From Elmis aenea (Eukaryota; Arthropoda; Insecta; Coleoptera; Elmidae): DNA of 64,000 bases. Below the pieces are notes generated by a model. The model was not told where the DNA came from. It saw only the letters and a program-made list of their open reading frames with translations, and did no database searches. Of this stretch, positions 9,615 through 18,899 are shown piece after piece. A program made the position numbers and the translations under genes. The DNA is taken from NCBI GenBank assembly GCA_947652605.1, contig OX393579.1, positions 20,543,674 to 20,607,673 on the forward strand. Direction: 5' to 3'. The stretch's first letter is position 1. Every line of letters begins with the position of its first letter.

Positions 9615-11480
9615 TATAGTAGTAGTATTTAGTAGTAGTCTTTATTTGTTCTGAAAAATCCAAAAAGGCGTAGAACATTTCACAGTAATGATATAAAAAT
9701 ACACATATATACGAATATATACAACACAATTATAATTACTTAAAGGAGTTTTTAAAGTAATCGTCATTAAGGTATTCACTAACTCCATAGTAAGCTTTAG
9801 AAATTAGGACATTTCTTAATCTTTTCTTCAAGTCGGGAGTGCGTAGATTTTTTATACTCTCAGGTGATGTATTAAATTTGTTATATATTGCAATAATTAT
9901 AGAGGCAACATTTTTTTAAAGATAAGTATATTTGAAGCAATCGGGCTTAAGATTTTTTTTATGTCGTGTATTGGCTGCATGGTTTCTTATATTCACTTCA
10001 AACAGATCAAAATTATTTCTTACGAAAAGGATGGCTTCGAGAATGAATAGGCCGTAAAAAGTTAATATTTCTTTGTCACGAAAAGTGTCTTTACAATGAT
10101 CTCGGTAGTTTAGACCAAAAATAGTTCTTATACATCGCTTTTGTATAATAAAGAGGCGTGCAGAGTCACTAGCGTTTCCCCAAAAAATTATAGCATAGCG
10201 TAACCTAGATTCAACATACGCATGATATGCAGTTTTGGCCGCGTTTGTACTGACTAATTTTTTTAGGTTTTTTAGTGCGAAAGGATACCGTGACAGGCTT
10301 TGTGACAGGCGTTCGATGTGGTATGACCAGTCCAGTCTAGAGTCAATACCTAAACCAAGAAATGATATTTTATTAACAACATTTATAGTTGTGGAATTGT
10401 TTTTAAGTTTTAGGTCGGAGGTTAATTTACTTTGTGAAAATTTTATTACTTGAGTTTTATTGACATTTAAGGTTAGATTGTTTAATGTGAACCAAAGTTG
10501 GAGTTGGCCTAAGCAGTCAAAGAGTTTTTGTTCAGAATTTTTTGAATCCGAGTCACTAATAATAGCAGATGTGTCATCGGCAAATTGTATAAGGGAAGTT
10601 TTGGCAAAAACTGGAAGATCATTTGTGTACAGTATGTATAACAGGGGGCCTAAGATTGATCCTTGCGGGACTCTTTTTTTGATTGTCTTTTTGTTAGATT
10701 TTAGAATTTTACCTGACGAGTCTTTTCCGGCAACATATTGGTTTCTTTCCGAAAGATAAGATTTTATAAGGTTATGGGCGGTCCCTCGTATACCATAGTG
10801 TTCTAATTTTGTTAGCAGTATCTCGTGGTCAACACTATCGAAAGCTTTTGAGAGATCAACACACATGACCATGGTGTGTTTGTCTTTATTGAGGGATTGA
10901 AGTACATTTCGGATTGCCATATAAATAGCGCGGGTAGTTGTTTTACCTTTTCTGAATCCATTTTGAGAGTTGTTTATTAAGCCAAAGTGTTCTACGTAAT
11001 TTTCAATTCGGTTGTAGATTATTTTTTCAAATATCTTACTAATGTTTGTGAGGATGGCTATGGGTCTATAGTTTCCTATGTCACTTAAATCCCCTTTTTT
11101 GTGAATTGGTTTGATTTTTGCACATTTAAGTTTGTTAGGAAATATGCCATTTTTTAATGAGAGATTTATAATGTGACTTAGAGGTCCAGATATTAAGTCG
11201 GCAGTATATTTTAAGAGGTTTGTTGGGATTTCATCTTCTCCTGTTGATTTTGTGTTTTTAAGTGACATTATGGTTTTATAGACTTCCTCGTAAGAAGTGG
11301 GACGTAGATAAATAGACATATTATTATGTTTGAAGTGGCTGGTTTCAGAAATGGTCCCATACGTATTGTCGGGGCACATATTTATAAATAGTTCGTTGAC
11401 GTTGTTTAGTATATCTAATGGGTTTTCACCTGTATTTTTGACATTTTTGATATGTTGAATGTTGATTGAGTAAGACTGTT
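9615..11480 (-). mobile_element. 5'-truncated non-LTR retrotransposon (CR1/jockey-type)
   Basis: The element runs on the minus strand. Its 3' end is marked by AATAAA (complement of 9641-9646) followed by a short ACTACT-type tail (about 9615-9637). The coding region ends at 9916, leaving a 3' UTR of roughly 280 bases. The open frame continues upstream of its first Met to a stop near 11480, where homology appears to end. The apurinic-type endonuclease expected upstream of the RT is therefore missing, as in typical dead-on-arrival LINE insertions. No target duplication was found. Confidence 0.75.
9916..11379 (-). CDS. Reverse transcriptase domain of non-LTR retrotransposon, N-terminally truncated
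   Basis: The protein is an RNA-dependent DNA polymerase that would copy the element RNA at a nicked chromosomal target. Visible RT blocks in the 487 residues: KPIHKKGD-type and NYRPIAILTNISKIFEKI (about 90-120), NGFRKGKTTT (about 140-150), the first catalytic Asp in CVDLSKAFDSVDH (D175), VPQGSILGPLLYILYTNDLP (about 237-256), and the FADD catalytic box (266-269). A FLGLGIDSRLDW thumb-region motif and an AKTAYHAYVESRLRYAIIFWG stretch follow. This order is that of CR1/jockey-type LINEs. The frame is uninterrupted but begins inside the RT region, with no endonuclease and no ORF1, so the Met at 11379 is not a natural start: in-frame sequence continues to about 11478. It is probably a young 5'-truncated insertion, not mobile alone. 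The exact clade is uncertain. Confidence 0.85.
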   Translation of the reverse strand: MCPDNTYGTISETSHFKHNNMSIYLRPTSYEEVYKTIMSLKNTKSTGEDEIPTNLLKYTADLISGPLSHIINLSLKNGIFPNKLKCAKIKPIHKKGDLSDIGNYRPIAILTNISKIFEKIIYNRIENYVEHFGLINNSQNGFRKGKTTTRAIYMAIRNVLQSLNKDKHTMVMCVDLSKAFDSVDHEILLTKLEHYGIRGTAHNLIKSYLSERNQYVAGKDSSGKILKSNKKTIKKRVPQGSILGPLLYILYTNDLPVFAKTSLIQFADDTSAIISDSDSKNSEQKLFDCLGQLQLWFTLNNLTLNVNKTQVIKFSQSKLTSDLKLKNNSTTINVVNKISFLGLGIDSRLDWSYHIERLSQSLSRYPFALKNLKKLVSTNAAKTAYHAYVESRLRYAIIFWGNASDSARLFIIQKRCIRTIFGLNYRDHCKDTFRDKEILTFYGLFILEAILFVRNNFDLFEVNIRNHAANTRHKKNLKPDCFKYTYL

Positions 11481-13775
11481 AATCTGTACTAATTTACGGT
11501 ATATATACAAAAAATACATGCTGAATAAACATACGTCATAAGTAATAAAAATGTAAAACTAATTGTTTAGTACATACTTTGCAATTTGCTTATTGTTAAC
11601 TCGGCAGTTCACATCGATCACAAATAGCAAATAGCAAGGTAAGATATGTTGAAACAGGAAATGAATGAATAGTATTACATTATAAAATAAGTTGAAAAAT
11701 ATTAAGATAAAAATTAAACAATGTTCAGATGACCTGAACAGTGGTCAATGAGTTCGATGCATTAACATTCGACAATAAAAAAAATAATGAATTGTACTTG
11801 TGAGATAAATTTAATTAAAAGTATGGTAATGTTTGGCTTTAGTTTTGTTCGGTAGAGAAGAAAAAAAAAACAAAAATATGAAAATTGATTTTTTTATTTT
11901 AGACATGTGAAGGAACCACTGTGCGTTGCGAGTAACTTGTTATAATGCGAACTGGAGAACGGAAAATTGAGAAATGTAATCCACTTGTATTACCTCTGGT
12001 GCGACTTTTTTACGACCGTCGTATTGAAGTAGTAAATTTGATGCACGGCGTATCATTTAATAAATAGCTTTTCAAATGCCCTCAACAAATATCGATCGTC
12101 CTTTCGGTTTACGCCCGAAGCAAACAATTTGCATTTAAAATTTACAGTACATAAGCTCTCATTTCATCTACTTAAAACTTGCATAAAAATTGTAGTAATG
12201 GAAAATTAAATTTAACACCCGCCGTAATGTTTATTACATGCCCTGTATCACAAAATGACGCACATCAAATCCAGCCATGATCACCCGCACTTGTACATAA
12301 ATTTAAATTTATCATCGACTTCATCTGGGTTGAAGTTTAGGATTTTGTTACCAATTTTCTTAGATTTTTCGCGAAGATTATACTTTATTATCTTCAAGGG
12401 ATTTGTGCCAGTGTAAATTTACGGTAACTTTGGATTTTATGAAAATTTATGTGTTTACGTGACCTGGGTCATTTCAAAAAACAAGTGAAAGACGTACGAC
12501 TTCGCAATACACATTCCTTGGTTTTCATCACAGTTTTGATTAAAATTACAGGTTCATATCTTCAACTAGTACATGAGTAATATAAAATGTTGTTAAACTT
12601 GATCACCAAATGAATTTAAAATTTAACTCATGTGTAACATGTTTCTAAAACTGTGAAATCAAAGCTTTTTTAAGAACATGTTCGTTTAATACACCTTTGA
12701 TCTCTTTTGCAACGCAACTTAAATATTAAAACAAACATAAAGTTTATTACTAATTCGCAGTCGGGCGGGCGTTGATTTTCTTGCCAAAATTCAAATTTTT
12801 GCGAAATAACTTTTGAAAAAAAATTACAGTTCGAAACCGATTGAACTTTTTGATCTGAACCCTGCTGTTCTGATCTGATCGTATTTGCTGCGCGCATGTA
12901 CCGTTTGGGTCTTTATCGGGTCATATGGACGTTTACTATCCATGAGTCATATATGACTCACGATGCGTGTTTAGTTACATGTTCGTGAAGCATATGTGTC
13001 AACTGTGAACATGAATATCAACATAAACGTGCCATTAAAGGCTCTGAAATGTTATTTGAAATTTATCGAGTGAATATTTTGTATCAGATATGAGTCATGA
13101 ACTTCAAATATACGTAATTCCAAAAACAATTGAATATGTTGCTGAAGTATGTGAATATGTGAACATTTAAAAAAAGGTTTTGACAGAGAACGCGTTAATA
13201 ATGTAACAAAAATTGGTTTAAAACAGATTTATTACTACATAAGTAAACGTATACCAACTGTAAATTAAAATAGTAGCACAAAACAAAAGTCCAATTAAAA
13301 AAATAGCTCCGGAAAAATTAAATACCGTTTAAAGATACATATATCTTCATTGGTGTCAGATAACTCTTCAACAGTTCAGCATCAGTCAAAGATCTGCGAT
13401 TTGCTATAATTTGCAATAAAACTATAATACATTACTATCTAAACTAAAACTGAATGCGAATTTGTTTATTTTATAGCTACGGCTAACAAACAAGCAAAAA
13501 CTTGTCGAAACTGGTAGATTTTATAGTACATTCGCATCGACTTGTTTCAACTTAACTCCTTAACTCCTTAACTGAGCCTCCATAAACAAAAATATGTGTA
13601 TAAACTAATTTAATTTCACTACATAACTCTAACGTGCCGTACTATATGTATATTGGCCGCACTGTTGGGAAAGACTACTTATTACTCTTTTATTTGTTGT
13701 TGTTAATTATGTCTCGTGATCGTCTTTGCATGATGGTTGGACCCTCAAACGTTGTTTTACGTAAAACACAGGTCT
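11481..13775. other. Long spacer, no gene recognised
   Basis: I see no convincing coding sequence. A pyrimidine-rich tract ending TTTTAG at 11890-11900 could be a splice acceptor by chance, but no exon follows that I can support. The only ordered feature is the palindrome at 12943-12960. Confidence 0.4.
12943..12960. promoter_or_regulatory. Perfect 18-bp palindrome of two TGAGTCA motifs
   Basis: TGAGTCATATATGACTCA is a perfect palindrome. TGAGTCA is the core site of AP-1-type and related bZIP factors, here in two inverted copies separated by TATA. Function is unproven and the site may be coincidental. Confidence 0.3.
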
Positions 13776-13783
13776 AGAGTTAT

Positions 13784-14758
13784 CAGTGGCGGCCGGTGAA
13801 AATTTTAAGTAGGGGTGCTGTTTAATATATAGCCAGGTTATTAAAAAGTTCATAAAAAAAGGTATATGTTAAATAAATTTGTTATTCATAATAAAGGGAT
13901 ATACAAAAAATATTATTACAAAAATTATATTCGTGAAAAAAAAATCGTATTTACAAAAATCTATTATTTAAAAATAAACTCCATTCTTCTATTTTTGCCT
14001 TGGCAAAATTTCTCAATAACCATTTCATTTAAATTTTGACTTTGTGAAACCATCGTTTTTTCAATTGATACCATACATAGTGCTGTCAACCGTTCTTGAC
14101 TCATAGTATTTCTTAAGTACGATTTTACTCTTTTTAAAGTGGAAAAACACCTTTCTGCTTCTGAAGTAGTCATTGGAATTGTTACTAAAATTTTGATAAG
14201 TTTAATCATTTCACTAAAAACACTTGCTAAGTTTTCTTCGTTTAATGCATTTAATAGTTCCAGCAATCCTCTAAAATTATGGAATTCTTTTCTGGTATAA
14301 CAACATAATTATAAAAAATTTCGTATCTTACTTCCGTAGCGCAAACTAATAAAGCCACTGTCCTGTTCTGGTGTACGCGCTAAAGCTAAAGCATCATCCA
14401 CTTTGCATATGGTCAACTGTATCGGAACTGCGAATTTGGCAGTGCCGGTGTTGCATTTACTTGCAGACAACGAATATCGCCGGATCTAGCCCTGTGTCTA
14501 GCCCGAGACTAACCGAATATTATAAAAGCGGAACTGCTGTGGCTGGCAGTTCCACTGTTCGCAATGTAGCTATAAAGCGTTTAATCACTCTTTTCACGAT
14601 TTCCAAACGCAATTTATATCTTTAACATGTATAATTGCATTTATATCATGCTTGTAAATATTGTTTTTAATATTTTCTTTTAAACAATAATAAATTTGGG
14701 TTTTTCATTTTTTTGCTGGGGGTGCTGCAGTGCAGTGCTTATGCACGAGCCGCCACTG
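13784..14758 (-). mobile_element. Internally deleted hAT element with intact ends
   Basis: The ends are CAGTGGCGGC at 13784 and its complement GCCGCCACTG at 14749-14758. The target duplication AGAGTTAT is perfect (13776-13783 and 14759-14766). At 975 bp the element is far too short for a full hAT transposase, and only the C-terminal coding region is left. Near the other end is a TATAAAAG at 14521. The preserved duplication indicates a fairly recent insertion of an already deleted copy. Confidence 0.93.
13964..14266 (-). pseudogene. hAT transposase C-terminal dimerisation domain
   Basis: The 100-residue minus-strand frame is the classic hAT C-terminal dimerisation region: IPMTTSEAERCFSTLKRVKSYLRNTM, then ERLTALCMVSIEK. 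In hAT proteins this helix-rich segment contributes to multimer formation and carries the last catalytic acidic residue (the Glu in the SEAERCFS-type block is visible). The BED zinc finger and most of the catalytic core are absent because the element is only 975 bp. Upstream on the minus strand, a frame with a VCATEVRYEIFYNYVVIPEK-like stretch (about 14290-14350) suggests a little more of the protein, separated by a frameshift. The type resembles the ZMYM1-like hAT transposases common in insects. It is not functional. Confidence 0.85.
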
Positions 14759-14981
14759 AGAGTTATTAATACACAGTAAGAAACAAATAAAACACAACAA
14801 TTTTAACAACAAACTCCTTTATTTTTCGACCGGCTGTACATTTCTCGGTGGTTGGTTCTTAACTACCCCAGCGCGACTGTCCCAAGATTTTGGTTCCTGT
14901 TGCTAGCACATATTTGTGCCAGTAGTTTGTTCTACTTATGATGTAAAAATGTATCAACAAATCGTTTGTTGATTGAAGAAA

Positions 14982-15200
14982 CCCAAATACTAATATTGTT
15001 GGACCCAAGTTATGATCGTAATATTTTAACGTTAATGTGTTTTACTAAAGTTGAAATTCTCATAACTTGGGCCCTTTTGAAGTGTTACATGTTTTAGTAA
15101 CTGATGCATCAGCATTTGTTGCAATGTTATTCATTTAAAAGTAAATGAAATAACATTAAAGTACCTAAAATAAAATAGGTGATCTCAGGCGGGGTGTCAC
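14982..15200 (+). repeat. Dispersed repeat, copy B
   Basis: This is the second copy of the repeat at 1-215, with the same start (ACCCAAATACTAA) and the same end (GATCTCAGGCGGGG). A few small insertions distinguish it. It lies about 215 bases beyond the hAT element. Confidence 0.7.
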
Positions 15201-16221
15201 AATATTTACATCGGATTATCGGATCATATTGTCCCGAACGTTACATTAGTAAAAACGTCGAAAAACAAAAAATGTTGTTTAAGTATAATGAAATATTTTC
15301 GAAATAACAGTTCTTAGTTATAAAGTAACAAATATTTAAAACATATCTCCATTAGATATTTTACCTATTATAAGCCAATAAAATTCATTTTGGGTCATAC
15401 AGACCCGAACAGAGCAGGGTTAAACTAAGCATTTGTATTTGACAAAATGTTTGTACTAGCTTCCATGGTAACGACATTTGCTTTTGTTTATTGGAAATGA
15501 CTAAGGCCAACTGTTTATCAATATTTCTGAATAATAAAACTCTGTAAACAATATACAGCATGTTTGATTAGCTTAGTCCATTTTGCTGAAGTATAAACAT
15601 AATTAGGTCAATTTAAATAAATGTAACACCGTATTTATATCTTACACATAGTTTAATTTGTCATTCAAAATAATTAGGCCTGCTTTATGTTTTTAAATTT
15701 ACATTTCTCGTGTTACGACTGTTTCGATGATTACTTGTCAGTAAAAATGCAATATTTGCTACAATGCAAAAACGAATAAAATTTAATGAACCTTTTGTTA
15801 AACAATCTCACCATGAAACGTATTACGGCCAGACATATTTCTTACATAAAATTTGTTGCGAGTAGAATATCAATGATAAGGCCATATTTTTTCAAAGCAC
15901 GATCATAACGAGCTGCGGATTTAGTTTCCTATTTCCTACGTTATAACTTGTTAGTTGACAGACATCGGCGAGATTTAGCGTCTAGATGACATAAAGCGGA
16001 AATAAAACGGTACACGTGATAGTTGCGGCTTGCAAACTTCTTGACCGCTCTCTTTTTTGTTAACTGTTCCAATGTTGTGATTTATCGGTGTAGACCAGTA
16101 AAAAGCTCGGAAAAAGTAAATTCAGATTTGTTACCGTTAAAAAATAGAAAGTCGTGTCGTAAATTTGTCTATTTCCATAGACTGAAAGAGTTTGTACGCA
16201 AGGTCAACGATTTTCAACGTT
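15201..16221. other. Spacer upstream of piggyBac element
   Basis: No gene was recognised here. The open frame at 16023-16388 crosses the element boundary at 16226 and is considered fortuitous. Confidence 0.45.
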
Positions 16222-16388
16222 TTAACTCTTACAGGCACATAAAAAGCAGACATATTTTTGCCCGTGCTGCACACGAAATTAAAAATTATTTATTAACATT
16301 GAAACTTAATACATTTGAAATAGCATGCAGAATAAAAAAGAAAAATATTAGTTTTAGCATCCTCGTCGCGGTCAGTAACTCCTGGTGA

Positions 16389-16425
16389 GGTGGTACACCC
16401 TATGTACCACTATGCCTGTAATGAG
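16389..16425 (+). repeat. Internal copy of the piggyBac right end, overlapping the stop codon
   Basis: The palindrome GTGGTAC...GTACCAC followed by TATGCCTGTAATGAG repeats the right terminal block (18659-18694) in the same orientation. The minus-strand TAG stop of the transposase (16410-16412) lies inside this repeat, so the last residues of the protein are encoded by terminal-repeat-like DNA. Confidence 0.85.
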
Positions 16426-18245
16426 AAAATTTGAGTAGCTTGATTTATCACAAATTGTAATATTTTCTTTAATTTTACCTCTTTGTGATAGTCCTGAAAA
16501 CATGTCTTTGATTTAGATAAACAAAGTGGCACTTTGCATATTGAACACATCCATTGTGTGCGTACTTGATTTTTTTTTGTACTACAGTTTCCACATCTTC
16601 TTCTTGAACCGCGCTCTGGTTGGTGAGCAGAGCTTGTCGTTCGTAGTTCTTTGGATACTGTAGGCTTGTATTTTTTTATTTCTACTAATTGGGCAATATT
16701 TGGGGGGCGTTTAAGTGATACTAGTTTTTCCGCAACCAATCCATCAACGACTTCCCGCCGAAACTGTTTGTGAGATATGTTATTTCCTTGAAGTTTAAAT
16801 AAAATGTAGGAATTAACTATGCTTGCATCGAGAAAGTAAAAAAATATTCTATGCCACCATTTATGGCTTTTGCGATCTAATTCATAATTACATTTCATTT
16901 GATCAAATTTATCCACAAATAGCATATTACTGTTGTAATCAATAAGGACTTGTGGGCAAGTCACATCAATAACTTCACCTTTTTTTTGTCTCCTACGTAC
17001 GGTAGCATTTTCTGTAGGATTATGGAAATTAGATAAAATATGAACACATCTTTTGTCCTTCCATTTGAACATTGATATTCCCGTATTGCTCATCTTCCAG
17101 TCTATGTCCCCCTGTTTCATTAACTTGTCACTTTTCATTTGTGGAATATGTTTTCGTGATACATTTACTGTACCACAGGCAAATATATCTTTCTTTTTTA
17201 AATCAACGAGCAACTGATAAGAATTAAAATAGTTGTCAAAAAATAATCGATGTTTTTTTCCTTCCAATCCCTCCATCAAATTCGTTACAACGCGTGCTCC
17301 CAAATTTTTTTCGATAATTTCCCCTTTTTTGCCAGTGTAAATTTCAAATTTATATAAATATCCTGATTTGTCCGCTAAGGACCAAATTTTGTATCCTCTT
17401 TTGATTGGTTTCTTTGGCATATATTGCTTTAATGAACTCCTTCCCTTGAATCTAATCATTGATTCGTCGATGGCCAAAAACTCATCAGGTTTTAAACATT
17501 TTTGAAAATTTATGGATAATTCGTTGAGAAATGGTCGCACTTTATATAGTTTATCAAAATTTTGATCGTTTCTACTAGGCATCAGCAGATTATCATTTAA
17601 GTGGATGTGATTTAGTAGCCAACTAAATCGGTTGACAGGTATGAACTGGCTAATGTAACTATCATGGAGATCAGGACTTGAACTCCAGTAATCTCTATAG
17701 CTTGGTAAAGGCTTTATTCCCATTAGTAAATTTATTCCTAGGAAAGTTTTTATTTCAGTAATATTTGTTTGTTGAAATTTTTTTCCGGTTTTTTGTTGTA
17801 TTTGAGTTGCGTACAGATTTGTTTGAAACACTATATTTTCAATAATTTTTTCTGTTAGCAGTAAACTAAATATTTTATAAGGTGTAGGATCACTAACTTG
17901 ATGAACAATATCTGTTATTCCAGCATAATGTTCAAACTCGCCAGAACAGTAGCTAGTCAAAGATTCGTTCCATATGGGTGCCACCTGAATGTTATTACTT
18001 GTAGTAGCAAAATGACTTAGTGGCATATTGCTTTCAGAATCTGACGAATCAGAATAATTTTGATAAGTTTCTAAATTATCCTTTTCTAAATCAACTTCCC
18101 TTTCCTCATTTACCTGCTCCGTATCATCTAGTTCATCAATTATAGATTCTTGGTCAGTCGGAATATCGTCAAATTCCTCAAGAAATTCATCCATCGTCAT
18201 ATCTTTTAATTCAAATGGCAAGTCTTCTAAATTGTATTTTGCCAT
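16410..18245 (-). CDS. piggyBac-like transposase
   Basis: This is a cut-and-paste DNA transposase acting in the nucleus on the element ends, with TTAA as target. The 611 residues match the usual family length (about 550-650). An acidic, Asp/Glu-rich N-terminus (1-75) precedes the DDE_Tnp_1_7-type region from about 120. The three catalytic Asp positions are all present: D260 in FLAIDESMIRFKGR, D337 in RLFFDNYFNS, and D445 in LFVDKFDQMKCNYELDRKSHKWW. A C-terminal Cys-rich cross-brace-like domain follows: CGNC (551-554), CSIC (567-570), C575, C582 and H587. The Met at 18245 is the first in frame and precedes the conserved acidic N-terminus. The gene sits alone between inverted repeats. The frame is free of stops and shifts, and the element ends are perfect, so this copy may encode an active enzyme. 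Expression and activity cannot be judged from sequence. Confidence 0.95.
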   Translation of the reverse strand: MAKYNLEDLPFELKDMTMDEFLEEFDDIPTDQESIIDELDDTEQVNEEREVDLEKDNLETYQNYSDSSDSESNMPLSHFATTSNNIQVAPIWNESLTSYCSGEFEHYAGITDIVHQVSDPTPYKIFSLLLTEKIIENIVFQTNLYATQIQQKTGKKFQQTNITEIKTFLGINLLMGIKPLPSYRDYWSSSPDLHDSYISQFIPVNRFSWLLNHIHLNDNLLMPSRNDQNFDKLYKVRPFLNELSINFQKCLKPDEFLAIDESMIRFKGRSSLKQYMPKKPIKRGYKIWSLADKSGYLYKFEIYTGKKGEIIEKNLGARVVTNLMEGLEGKKHRLFFDNYFNSYQLLVDLKKKDIFACGTVNVSRKHIPQMKSDKLMKQGDIDWKMSNTGISMFKWKDKRCVHILSNFHNPTENATVRRRQKKGEVIDVTCPQVLIDYNSNMLFVDKFDQMKCNYELDRKSHKWWHRIFFYFLDASIVNSYILFKLQGNNISHKQFRREVVDGLVAEKLVSLKRPPNIAQLVEIKKYKPTVSKELRTTSSAHQPERGSRRRCGNCSTKKNQVRTQWMCSICKVPLCLSKSKTCFQDYHKEVKLKKILQFVINQATQIFSLQA

Positions 18246-18277
18246 TTTAATAACAAATATTTGTTTGAATCTTCACA

Positions 18278-18680
18278 GTGGTACAAATAACGTACCACCA
18301 AATTATTGTCAACAAAACACAAAAAAAACTTAATTTAAATTCGAAAACAATGTCAAGTGTAAACCATACCACAAGCACACAGATTTAACAAAAACACAAC
18401 TATTTTATATTCGAATTACACTAATTACAAAAAATTATCTTTGTACAAGTTGCTGGGGTACAAAATACGACTAAAATGAGTTGATACACAACCAATGCAA
18501 GCAATTTTCATCAGGTTCTGACCTGCAGTGTAAAGTTATGCTATGTCGGTATATATTGCCATAGGTGGTACAGTTTTTAAGCGATCGTGCAGAACAGCAG
18601 AAATATTTGATTAGGTGGTACAATTTCAGTACCACCATGCAGCATTGGTAACAAAAATGGTGGTACATAACGTGTACCAC
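18278..18680. promoter_or_regulatory. Palindromic GTGGTAC repeats in the transposase 5' region
   Basis: Palindromes of the form GTGGTAC, about 6-9 bases, GTACCAC lie at 18278-18299, 18614-18636 and 18659-18680, with a half site at 18564-18571. A further copy is at 16389-16410 on the other side of the gene. They are likely transposase recognition sites and, lying 5' of the gene, could also allow self-regulation. The binding role is inferred. Confidence 0.6.
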
Positions 18681-18899
18681 TATGCCTGTAAGAGTTAAAA
18701 GGGGAAGACCCAGATTATAATTTCAAAAATACAATTGACTGCTGTTGAGTGGATTGGAAGTGATTATTTTTATTGTGATCAATGTTTAAGCATCAAATAC
18801 TAGCATTGCTAGCAAAAAGCAAAGGTCTAATGAAAATATTTCCAGGATGGTTCAAATTCAAGCACGATTCTATTCAGGATAACAATTAAAAAATATATA

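Larger units (their letters stand above)
16226..18694 (-). mobile_element. Complete piggyBac-like element
   Basis: This 2469-bp element has perfect 12-bp terminal inverted repeats, CTCTTACAGGCA at 16226-16237 and TGCCTGTAAGAG at 18683-18694. TTAA lies on each side (16222-16225 and 18695-18698), the obligatory piggyBac target. It encloses one uninterrupted transposase gene on the minus strand. About 430 bases separate the right end from the start codon and about 180 separate the stop from the left end. Palindromic GTGGTAC/GTACCAC motifs crowd both subterminal regions. Nothing visible disables it. Confidence 0.95.

Noticed and set aside
10235..10759. Plus-strand open frames within the RT region
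   Set aside because: They are antisense shadows of the minus-strand reverse transcriptase at 9916-11379 and have no recognisable motifs.
11890..12100. Possible host exon after a pyrimidine tract and TTTTAG
   Set aside because: No sustained coding frame, splice donor or recognisable protein follows.
14371..14625. 84-codon plus-strand frame in the 13.8-kb hAT element
   Set aside because: It sits in the non-coding left-over region of an internally deleted element, opposite to the transposase strand, with no family resemblance.
16023..16388. 121-codon plus-strand frame next to the piggyBac gene
   Set aside because: It crosses the element boundary and TTAA target at 16222-16237, so it is half flank and half terminal DNA.
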